Shown here piece by piece: positions 57,485 through 64,000 of a stretch of DNA of 64,000 bases (the stretch's first letter is position 1; each line of letters opens with the position of its first letter). The stretch is from assembly GCF_014925385.1 (NCBI RefSeq), contig NZ_JACSDK010000015.1, forward strand, positions 124,001 to 188,000. Reading direction: 5' to 3'. This DNA is from Pelagibius marinus (GTDB lineage: Bacteria; Pseudomonadota; Alphaproteobacteria; Kiloniellales; Kiloniellaceae). A program made the translations under genes and the position numbers. The notes under the pieces are model-generated. The model was not told the origin of the DNA and made no database searches. It worked only from the letters and a program-made list of their open reading frames with translations.

Positions 57485-59467
57485 TCAGCGCTTTTCACCC
57501 CAGCTCTGCCGCCCGCGTTCGACGATCGAGGTCACCAGCTCAGCGGGCACCGCCTGCGGCGAGCGCGGCTCCAGGGTATCGAAATGAAAGAGGTAGAGTC
57601 GGGAGGCGAACTCCTCGACCGGCAGGGAGGATTCGCCGTAGCGCTCGCCGCGTCCGTGGGTCGAAACCCGCACGCCCTGCCCCCAGTCCTGGCCGCTGTC
57701 GTTGTTGGGGTTGAAGAAGAAGACACGCATCCCGCCGTCCTGGTCCAGGGCCACCCGCGTGATGGCGATGGCGTGCCAGCCGACGAAGCGGCCCTGGCTG
57801 TCGGTGACGGCGATGCCCGCAGGCTGCGGATGGATCAGCGGACGGTTGCCGTTGTAGAGCGGATGATAGACCGCCAGAAACTCGCGCACGAAGTCCGGGT
57901 AGTCCGACAGCTTGCCGCTGGCGACGTCGACGGCGATGCGGCAGCCGCGGCCAACCCACCAGCCGTGGAACTCCGGATTGATCCAGATATGCGGATCCTG
58001 CCCACGGTCGGCGCAGCGGCGTCCCATCTCCATGTAGATGCGGTCGAGGTGCGGCACCAGCACCAGTGAGACCGGATCGACATCCAGCGGCGGCAGCCGC
58101 GCGGTATCGGCGGCGATCGCCTTCGACGACAGGGCCTGGCCTTCGAAATGCATGACGACCTCTTCATCGCGCGCCGCCCAGACCAGCATCTGCATGAGGT
58201 AATCCGGGTCGTTGTAGGCCCACATGGAAAGGGCACGCGCCGTCTGGCAGGTCGGGTTATTGCCCTGGCCGATGCCGAAGGGCTGCCCCAGGACGCAAAG
58301 CAGCCCGGCGAGCAGGAAGACCCGCGGCGGATGCGCCGTGCCGTGGACCGAGGTCAGGACCGACTCGTTGCCGGTGGACAGCGGCAGGGCGATCTGTCCC
58401 CAGAGGGCGGGCGCGATCGGCGGGCTGTAGAGGATCCCGCGCTCCAGCAGCAGGGCCAGCCCGTAGACCGCCTGGCTGGTCTCCGGATGAACCGCTTCCC
58501 GGATGAGGCTACGCACCAGACCCTGGTAGCAGAGCAGGGCGTCCTTTCCGGTGCTGCTGAGCCCGAAGGCCTGGGGCAGCAGCTCCTCGTTGCGTTCCAC
58601 GATATGGCGCAGGAAGACGGGGTGGTAGGGCGACACCAGCCCGGTGTCGTACATGGCCCGGGCGAAACCCCCGGCCTCCTGGGCCAGGGCGTTGGCGTCC
58701 ATGCTGGCCAGACGCTCGGCATAGACGCCGAGGCCGGGATCCTCGCGGCAGCCCAGGGTGGGGCCGTAGAGTGCGCTGATCAGACGGTCAGCCCCACGCC
58801 CGGCGGCGCCCAGGTCCACCTCGGGATTGAACATGCAGGCGGCGATCTGGCCGATCATCGCCTTGACGCCATCGACCTGGATGGGCCGCTGGGCGAGAAT
58901 CCGCCAGATCTCCTCGATCAGCCGGTCCAGGATATTCTCGTAGCCGATGCGCTCGGCGAGATAGACATAGAGGTTGCGTACCACGGCCTCCGGCATCGAC
59001 TGGCGCACCCGCTGCGCCTCTGTCGCCGCCCCGAACAGAACGTTCAGGTTCAGCGCCAGGACCTGCGACAGGAAGTGCTGCGCCTGCTCCGCGGTCAGCT
59101 CGGTCGACAGCAGGTCGCCGCCGGCCACGGCCAGAAAGCGGATCTCGCTCAGGTACTCGAGCGCCGCCGTCTGCTTGTCGCCGTACCACAGGGTGTTGGC
59201 CGCCAGAATGGGCTGCAGGGTTTCGGGATGCGCCCAGTCGCTGCCGGCGAAGATCCCGGCCGCCTCCAGCCGGCCGATGCGCTGGTAGAGCGCCTCCACG
59301 CCGCCCGGCAAGGCCGCCAGGCGGCGGGCCACGTCCAGAACCGCCCCCTGGTAGCTGGCCTTGGCGAAAGGGCGGGCGGACTCCAGGCGGCCCAGCGCCT
59401 GGTCCAGAAGCTCTTCCAAATGCCGACCCGACGTCGCCTCGGGCAGCGGCTCCACTTCCACGGTCAT
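57485..59467 (-). CDS. Uncharacterised protein with papain-like cysteine catalytic pattern
   Basis: A 660-residue soluble protein with no signal peptide or helix. I do not recognise the family. The first 370 residues are helical. From about 398 it has GIGQGNNPTCQTARALSMWA, with Gln401 six residues before Cys407. Later come GWHAIAI with His565 and VFFFNPNNDSGQDWGQG with Asn586-589. This Gln-x5-Cys ... His ... Asn order matches papain-type peptidases, in which the His is in a GxHAV-like strand and Asn follows. GGGAG precedes the ATG. It lies 36 bases after an ATP-grasp ligase gene in the same direction. A peptidase, transglutaminase or amidotransferase role is inferred, not shown. Confidence 0.85.
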   Translation of the reverse strand: MTVEVEPLPEATSGRHLEELLDQALGRLESARPFAKASYQGAVLDVARRLAALPGGVEALYQRIGRLEAAGIFAGSDWAHPETLQPILAANTLWYGDKQTAALEYLSEIRFLAVAGGDLLSTELTAEQAQHFLSQVLALNLNVLFGAATEAQRVRQSMPEAVVRNLYVYLAERIGYENILDRLIEEIWRILAQRPIQVDGVKAMIGQIAACMFNPEVDLGAAGRGADRLISALYGPTLGCREDPGLGVYAERLASMDANALAQEAGGFARAMYDTGLVSPYHPVFLRHIVERNEELLPQAFGLSSTGKDALLCYQGLVRSLIREAVHPETSQAVYGLALLLERGILYSPPIAPALWGQIALPLSTGNESVLTSVHGTAHPPRVFLLAGLLCVLGQPFGIGQGNNPTCQTARALSMWAYNDPDYLMQMLVWAARDEEVVMHFEGQALSSKAIAADTARLPPLDVDPVSLVLVPHLDRIYMEMGRRCADRGQDPHIWINPEFHGWWVGRGCRIAVDVASGKLSDYPDFVREFLAVYHPLYNGNRPLIHPQPAGIAVTDSQGRFVGWHAIAITRVALDQDGGMRVFFFNPNNDSGQDWGQGVRVSTHGRGERYGESSLPVEEFASRLYLFHFDTLEPRSPQAVPAELVTSIVERGRQSWGEKR

Positions 59468-59503
59468 AGAATCTCCCGCGCGCCGTCGGACTTAGGCTCC
59501 GGA

Positions 59504-60769
59504 TCAGACATAGAAATCCACCTCCTCCTGGTGCTTCAGCAACTCGCGCATCCGGTGCGGATCATCGCCGAAGAAGTATACCAGACCCCAGTGCGTGCCG
59601 AAGGCCGTGCGCTTGGGCACCTTGGCCTCGACCGGCGACATGAGCTCGTGAAACTCGAAATAGGGGTCGTTCTCGGTTTCCTCCGGAATCTCCAGGTGGC
59701 TGATCACGCGGCGGCGCGGATAGACGCCGAAGCAGCCGGCGTGTCCCTTGGCGTCGACCACCTCGCGCGGGAAGAAGGCTTCTATTTCTTCCTCCGTGGT
59801 CTTGGGGTCGAACATCAGGACCAGCCCCTGATAGGCGTTGAAACCGTAGGCGCGCTCCATCAGCTCGAAGGCGTTGAAGCCCGGCGGACGGTAAGCGACC
59901 TCGCCGAAGTACATCTTGCCGTCGTTGGTGACGAAGTATTCGGGATGGATGAAGCCGAAGTCGATGTCGAAGGTCTCGATCAGCTTCTCGATTTCCTCGG
60001 TCACGCGGGAGCGCCACTTCTCCAGCTCCGGCGAAGCCGGGATGAACACCGAATACCCCAGGGTGACGTACTCGGAGATATTCAGGAAACGGACCTTGCG
60101 GTCGTGGATGAAAGCCTCGCAGGCGAACTCGAAGCCGTCGAGGTGGCTTTCCATGAGACAGGGGAACTCGTCGTCGGGGATGTTCTCCACGTCGTCGGGC
60201 GTTTGGATCATGCGGTGGCCCAGACAGCCGGCCTTGTCGAAGGCCTTCAGGTGGATCGGATCGTTGGGATCGCCGTCGAGCTTCAGCAGCGCCTGATTGA
60301 CGCGCTTGAGAAAGCGGATGACGTCCCCCTTGTCGCGGCCCTCCTCGAAGATGCCGACGCGGATGCCGCCCAGCTGCGCGCGGCGCTTCATCAGCGACTT
60401 GTCGCGGAACAGCATCGACTGGCCGAGCAGGCGCGGGTTCTCCAGCAGCACGGCGTTGATCGCTCCGGCCCATTCGACGACTTCCTCGAACAGCGGGATG
60501 GCGACGTCCACGCCCTCTTTCTTCAGGCGCATGGCGAGCTCGTGCGAACGTTCGTTGAGGCGCTCGAAATTCCAGGGGATGAAAGGGATATCGTGCTCGC
60601 GCGCGTAGTCCTCGGCCCAGTCCGGCGCGACGACGATGTAGCGCCGGTCGAAGCGGTCGATGGCGTCAATCGCCCGCAGGCTCCAGCCGAGAATCGCGAC
60701 GTAGCCCTTGTCCGGGTTGTAGTCTGTTTGAGTCCGCTCTTCTTCTTCAACGACCTCCAAAGTAGTCAT
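59504..60769 (-). CDS. ATP-grasp domain ligase of unknown substrate
   Basis: Cytosolic protein of 421 residues of the ATP-grasp superfamily, which joins a carboxylate to an amine through an acyl-phosphate. ATP-grasp marks: Lys124 in SMLFRDKSLMK, Lys175 and Lys179 near IHLKAFDKAGC, Glu207 in PCLMESHLDGFEF, and FIHPEYF plus GEVAYRPPGFNAFELM (Glu290, Arg294) for Mg-ATP. A pre-ATP-grasp Rossmann part (KGYVAILGWSLRAIDAIDRF) precedes it. It is the first gene of a two-gene operon with the papain-like protein. The ATG at 60769 has AGGAAG upstream; earlier in-frame codons are not used. Substrate unknown. Confidence 0.9.
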   Translation of the reverse strand: MTTLEVVEEEERTQTDYNPDKGYVAILGWSLRAIDAIDRFDRRYIVVAPDWAEDYAREHDIPFIPWNFERLNERSHELAMRLKKEGVDVAIPLFEEVVEWAGAINAVLLENPRLLGQSMLFRDKSLMKRRAQLGGIRVGIFEEGRDKGDVIRFLKRVNQALLKLDGDPNDPIHLKAFDKAGCLGHRMIQTPDDVENIPDDEFPCLMESHLDGFEFACEAFIHDRKVRFLNISEYVTLGYSVFIPASPELEKWRSRVTEEIEKLIETFDIDFGFIHPEYFVTNDGKMYFGEVAYRPPGFNAFELMERAYGFNAYQGLVLMFDPKTTEEEIEAFFPREVVDAKGHAGCFGVYPRRRVISHLEIPEETENDPYFEFHELMSPVEAKVPKRTAFGTHWGLVYFFGDDPHRMRELLKHQEEVDFYV

Positions 60770-61013
60770 GCTTGCTTCCTTCCTGTGATCGGATGGATGG
60801 CGCGCGTCAGCAGGCCTGTCGGGATGCCGGTAGGAACCGGCGTAGCAGGCAGCGCTCCCGTCGGACGCGATGGTCAGAAAGGTGTCTCTGACAGGGACAA
60901 GAAGACTGCTGAGCGGGCGCAGCAACGTTGTGCCCGGCTGGCAATGAGAGGTACGGGAGACTTAGGCGAACGCCAGTGTGATTGTCTGCCACTGCCTTTC
61001 AGCATCGGCGGGA

Positions 61014-61043
61014 CCATAACGCAGCAGCCCCCCAGCTGTCCAA
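61014..61043 (-). promoter_or_regulatory. Candidate promoter of the ATP-grasp operon
   Basis: Minus-strand TTGGAC (61038-61043) and TTATGG (61014-61019) with an 18-base spacer. The leader to the ATG would be about 240 bases and contains the hairpin at 60826-60841. The match is partial. Confidence 0.3.
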
Positions 61044-61118
61044 TCGCCGCCCTGAAGTAGATCGATTTGTGGAGCAATACAATTTAAGAGAGAGACCTAG
61101 CCGCCGACTCCTCACCCG

Positions 61119-61153
61119 GACCGCTTTATGTTGCGTTGCAGCATAAAGCGGTC
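61119..61153. repeat. 12-bp perfect inverted repeat upstream of sulP
   Basis: GACCGCTTTATG (61119-61130) and CATAAAGCGGTC (61142-61153) are perfect reverse complements around an 11-base loop that itself can pair TGC/GCA. It lies 122 bases before sulP. There is no T-tract, so an operator or an RNA structure is more likely than a terminator. Confidence 0.7.
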
Positions 61154-61274
61154 TATCTATGCCCCCCGCGACGTCCGGCGACAGGCCGCGGCGCGGCTCA
61201 CCCCTGAAACCTGAGCACTTCCTGCTGCGGCCCGGCCGGTCCGCGCGGTGCCGCCAACTGTTCCGGACCCCTGA

Positions 61275-62759
61275 ATGCCCTCGCTCAGCGCCTACCGCGG
61301 CCAATGGCTCGGCAATATCCGCGGCGACGTCCTCTCCGGGCTGGTCGTCGCCCTGGCCCTCATTCCCGAGGCCATTGCCTTTTCCATCATCGCCGGGGTC
61401 GACCCCAAGGTGGGGCTCTACGCCTCCTTCTCCATCGCCGTGCTGGCGGCCATCACAGGCGGGCGGCCGGGCATGATCTCCGCGGCCACGGCGGCCACCG
61501 CCGTGGTCATGGTCACCCTGGTGAAGGACCACGGCCTGGAATACCTGCTGGCCGCCACGGTGCTGACCGGCATCCTGCAGATCGCCGCCGGCTTCCTGAG
61601 GCTCGGCTACCTCATGCGCTTCGTCTCGCGCTCGGTGATGACCGGCTTCGTGAACGCGCTCGCCATCCTGATCTTCATGGCCCAGCTGCCGGAGCTGATC
61701 GGCGTGCCCTGGCTGACCTACGTGATGGTCGCCGCCGGGCTCGCCATCATCTATCTCTTTCCCTTCGTCACCAAGTCGATCCCCTCGCCGCTGATCTGCA
61801 TCCTGGCGCTGACCGCCGTCACCCTCGCCCTGGGCCTGGACCTGCGCACGGTCGGCGACATGGGCGAGCTGCCGTCCACCTTCCCGGTCTTCGCGCTGCC
61901 CCAGGTGCCCTTCACCTTCGAGACCCTGATGATCATCCTGCCCTATTCGGTCGCCGTGGCGGCGGTGGGTCTGCTGGAATCGCTGATGACGGCCACCATC
62001 GTCGACGACCTGACCGACACGCCCAGCAACAAGAACCAGGAGTGCATCGGCCAGGGCATCGCCAACGGCCTGACCGGCTTCATCGGCGGCATGGCGGGCT
62101 GCGCCATGATCGGCCAGTCGATGATCAACGTGAAGTCCGGTGGCCGCGGTCGCCTCTCCACCTTCTGCGCCGGCATCTTCCTGCTGTTCCTCATCGTCGT
62201 GCTGGGCGACTGGGTCAGCCGCATTCCCATGGCCGCCCTGGTCGCCATCATGATCATGGTCTCCATCGGCACCTTCAGCTGGTCGTCGATCAAGAACCTG
62301 AAGAGCCATCCGCGCAGCTCCTCGCTCGTCATGCTGGCGACGGTGGTCTGCGTCGTCCTGACCCACAACCTGGCCATCGGCGTGCTGGCCGGGGTGCTGC
62401 TCTCCGGCATCTTCTTCTCCTGGAAGATCGCCCAGATCTTCCGCGTCACCTCGACCCTTTCCGAAGACGGCCGGGCGCGGACCTATCGGGTCGAGGGCCA
62501 GGTCTTCTTCGCCTCGGCCGAGGACTTCACCGCCGCTTTCGACTTCAAGGAAGCCCTGGAGAAGGTCACCATCGACGTCAGCCGCGCGCACATCTGGGAT
62601 ATTTCCAGCGTCGCCGCGCTGGATATGATCGTCCTGAAGTTCCGCCGCGAAGGCGCCGAGGTCGAGATCGTCGGCCTCAACCGGGCCAGCGAGACCATCG
62701 TCGACCGCCTGGCGATCCACGACAAACCCGGGGCGCTGGAACGCCTCATGGGGCATTAG
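61275..62759 (+). CDS. SulP-family anion transporter with STAS domain
   Basis: Inner-membrane transporter of 494 residues with about 12-14 helices. SulP marks: [20 protein letters not shown] and [18 protein letters not shown] near the N-terminus, [20 protein letters not shown] with [12 protein letters not shown] in the middle. A STAS domain fills the last ~100 residues ([20 protein letters not shown]). Substrates in the family are sulfate, bicarbonate and others; this one is not assigned. UspA lies 15 bases downstream. The start at 61275 has no clear ribosome-binding site, so the N-terminus is uncertain. Confidence 0.93.
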   Translation: MPSLSAYRGQWLGNIRGDVLSGLVVALALIPEAIAFSIIAGVDPKVGLYASFSIAVLAAITGGRPGMISAATAATAVVMVTLVKDHGLEYLLAATVLTGILQIAAGFLRLGYLMRFVSRSVMTGFVNALAILIFMAQLPELIGVPWLTYVMVAAGLAIIYLFPFVTKSIPSPLICILALTAVTLALGLDLRTVGDMGELPSTFPVFALPQVPFTFETLMIILPYSVAVAAVGLLESLMTATIVDDLTDTPSNKNQECIGQGIANGLTGFIGGMAGCAMIGQSMINVKSGGRGRLSTFCAGIFLLFLIVVLGDWVSRIPMAALVAIMIMVSIGTFSWSSIKNLKSHPRSSSLVMLATVVCVVLTHNLAIGVLAGVLLSGIFFSWKIAQIFRVTSTLSEDGRARTYRVEGQVFFASAEDFTAAFDFKEALEKVTIDVSRAHIWDISSVAALDMIVLKFRREGAEVEIVGLNRASETIVDRLAIHDKPGALERLMGH

Positions 62760-62774
62760 GGGGAAGCAAGACCG

Positions 62775-63629
62775 ATGGCAAAACTCATCGCCCTGGTGGA
62801 CGGTTCCATCTACTCGGAAAGCGTCTGCGACCACGCGGCCTGGATTGCCGGGCGCGGCGGCGCGGAGATCGAGCTGCTGCATGTGCTGGGCCGGCGGGAA
62901 ACCTCAAGCGAGCCCGCCAACCTCAGCGGCAACATCACGCTCGGTGCCCGCACGGCCCTGCTGGAGGAACTGAGCGCACTGGACGAGCAGCGCGCCAAGC
63001 TGGCGCAAAAGCGAGGCCGCGCGATCCTGGAAGATGCCGCGGCGCGTTTGGCCGCCGGCGGCGCCGGCCGCGTGACTTCGAAGCTGCGGATCGGCGATTT
63101 CGTGGAAACCGTCGCAGAGCTGGAGCCCGGGGCCGAGATGATCGTCGTCGGCAAGCGCGGCGAAGCCGCCGACTTCGCCAAGCTGCACCTCGGCTCCAAC
63201 CTGGAACGAGTGGTGCGGGCCAGCCACAAGCCGGTCTTCGTCGCGTCGCGCGCCTTCAAGCCCATCAAGCGCTTCCTCATCGCCTACGACGGCGGCACCA
63301 GCGCCATGAAGGCGATCGACTACATCGCGCGCAGCGACCTCTTCGCCGGCCTGGAGTGCCGCCTGATCTCCGTGGGCGGCGACAGTCCGGAGAATCGCAA
63401 GCGCCTGGACGACGCCAAGGCCCTGCTGGAAGGCGGCGGCTACAGGGTCGAAACCGGCATCCTGGCCGGTCAGCCGGATCGCGCCATCGCCGAGGCCGTC
63501 GAGGCGGAGGGCATCGACCTCCTGGTCATGGGGGCCTACGGCCACTCGCGCATCCGCACCCTCATCATCGGCTCGACGACGACGGAGATGCTCCGTTCCT
63601 GCAAGGTGCCGGTGGTGCTGTTCCGCTGA
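62775..63629 (+). CDS. Tandem-domain universal stress protein
   Basis: Usp of 284 residues with two Usp units: residues 1-155 (LIALVDGSIYSESVCDHAAW ... MIVVGKRGEAADFAKLHLGS) and 158-284 (RFLIAYDGGTSAMKAIDYIA ... LLVMGAYGHSRIRTLIIGST). The second unit keeps the GAYGHSR-type nucleotide-binding loop; the first is diverged. It is 15 bases after sulP with GGGGGAAG before the ATG, so both are co-transcribed. It may regulate the transporter in the same way as the UspA in the TAXI locus. Confidence 0.94.
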   Translation: MAKLIALVDGSIYSESVCDHAAWIAGRGGAEIELLHVLGRRETSSEPANLSGNITLGARTALLEELSALDEQRAKLAQKRGRAILEDAAARLAAGGAGRVTSKLRIGDFVETVAELEPGAEMIVVGKRGEAADFAKLHLGSNLERVVRASHKPVFVASRAFKPIKRFLIAYDGGTSAMKAIDYIARSDLFAGLECRLISVGGDSPENRKRLDDAKALLEGGGYRVETGILAGQPDRAIAEAVEAEGIDLLVMGAYGHSRIRTLIIGSTTTEMLRSCKVPVVLFR

Positions 63630-63647
63630 GGCCGGCGGGGCGCCGCT

Positions 63648-64000
63648 TCACTCCACCGCTTCGATGTCGAAGTATTTGACGCCCTGCGGCGTCTGCACCT
63701 CGACGCCGTCTCCGGCGGCCTTGCCCATGAGGGCGCGGGCCACCGGCGAGCCGATGGAGATCTCGCCGCGCGCCATGTCTGCCTCGTCGTAGCCGACGAT
63801 GCGCACCGCGTGACTGCGATCTTCCTCGTCGATGTAGGTGACGCGCGAGCCGAAACGCACCTTGCCGTTCGCCGTCTGATCTTCCGGGCGCACCAGCGTC
63901 GCGTTCTTCAGGCGCCGCGCCAGCCAGCCGCAGCGCTTGTCGATCTGGCGCAGCCGCTGCTTGTTGTAGATGTAGTCGCCGTTCTCGCTGCGGTCGCCGT
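63648..64000 (-). CDS. greB: Transcription elongation factor GreB (partial, 5' end outside window)
   Basis: The C-terminal ~117 residues of a Gre factor. The frame enters at the right edge with GDRSENGDYIYNKQRLRQID, a GreB-type coiled-coil end, and continues into the FKBP-like C-domain (FGSRVTYIDEEDRSHAVRIV, GEISIGSPVARALMGKAAGD). GreB rescues backtracked RNA polymerase. The Asp/Glu tip residues lie near the window edge. It is convergent with the sulP-usp unit, 18 bases apart. Confidence 0.93.
   Translation of the reverse strand, partial: GDRSENGDYIYNKQRLRQIDKRCGWLARRLKNATLVRPEDQTANGKVRFGSRVTYIDEEDRSHAVRIVGYDEADMARGEISIGSPVARALMGKAAGDGVEVQTPQGVKYFDIEAVE

Larger units (their letters stand above)
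60770..61274. other. Divergent intergenic region of about 505 bases
   Basis: Lies between the ATP-grasp operon (minus) and sulP (plus). It holds a perfect 6-bp hairpin with loop AGGA at 60826-60841 in the ATP-grasp leader, a possible promoter TTGGAC-18-TTATGG on the minus strand at 61014-61043, and a 12-bp inverted repeat at 61119-61153. I saw no gene. Frames through it are long only because of high GC. Confidence 0.45.

Noticed and set aside
58148-61060. A 970-codon open frame on the plus strand
   Set aside because: It is antisense to the papain-like and ATP-grasp genes, both of which have clear motifs; the antisense protein has none.
1-64000. CRISPR arrays, insertion sequences, tRNA and rRNA genes, prophage genes
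   Set aside because: No regularly spaced repeats, transposase or integrase frames, cloverleaf sequences or rRNA segments were seen by eye; a tRNAscan and an IS search would settle it.

Overview
The window is high-GC DNA that reads as a chromosomal segment of a free-living alphaproteobacterium. The strongest lineage marker is a complete GcrA cell-cycle regulator. DUF2336 and DUF1127 proteins, three TRAP transporter loci and a full ccoNOQP-GHIS set fit a marine or soil Rhodospirillales-like heterotroph. That placement is an inference from gene content, not from a marker-gene comparison. I see no rRNA, tRNA, CRISPR, insertion sequence or prophage. Most genes sit in short, tightly packed operons with stop/start overlaps of the ATGA or GTGA type.

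Layout. 1-11 kb: the tail of a TAXI-type TRAP binding protein, a complete three-gene TRAP system (DctP/Q/M type), a DUF2336 protein, an uncharacterised protein, a secreted sulfatase-modifying-factor-like protein, then a TAXI TRAP system (binding protein, fused permease, UspA). 11-13 kb: a DUF2946 protein and a PCuAC copper chaperone, followed by two REP-like palindromes. 12.5-24 kb: a BKACE/class-III aminotransferase operon, apt, a PAS histidine kinase, two amidases, a retropepsin-like protease, a gamma-glutamyltransferase and gcrA. 24-33 kb: secreted hypotheticals, a DUF1800/DUF1501 pair, a queuosine-precursor transporter, an orphan CHASE2 protein, a lipoprotein and an ECF sigma/anti-sigma pair. 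33-38 kb: a SnoaL-like gene followed by the stump of an SRPBCC gene, divergent from an HxlR regulator across candidate operators; then DUF1127, a LysR regulator, a GST and oligopeptidase B. 38-46.5 kb: ccoN-ccoO-ccoQ-ccoP-ccoG-fixH-ccoI-ccoS, a complete cbb3 oxidase structural and assembly locus with an FNR-type site in its leader. 46.5-51 kb: DUF2189 protein, AsmA plus LEA-type lipoprotein, MscS channel. 51-55.5 kb: four cobalamin genes (cobyrinate amidase, cobA, cbiD, cobK). 55.6-64 kb: an adenylate cyclase/TPR protein, an ATP-grasp ligase with a papain-like partner, a SulP/UspA pair and the end of greB.

How the genes fit together: carboxylate uptake by TRAP transporters, amide, amino-acid and peptide turnover, and microaerobic respiration with its copper supply (PCuAC, CcoI, CcoG) describe an oligotrophic heterotroph that can respire at low oxygen. 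The best candidate for an undescribed system is the ATP-grasp + papain-like two-gene operon at 57485-60769. Its large member has a Gln-x5-Cys ... His ... Asn arrangement like papain, embedded in a protein I cannot assign to any family.
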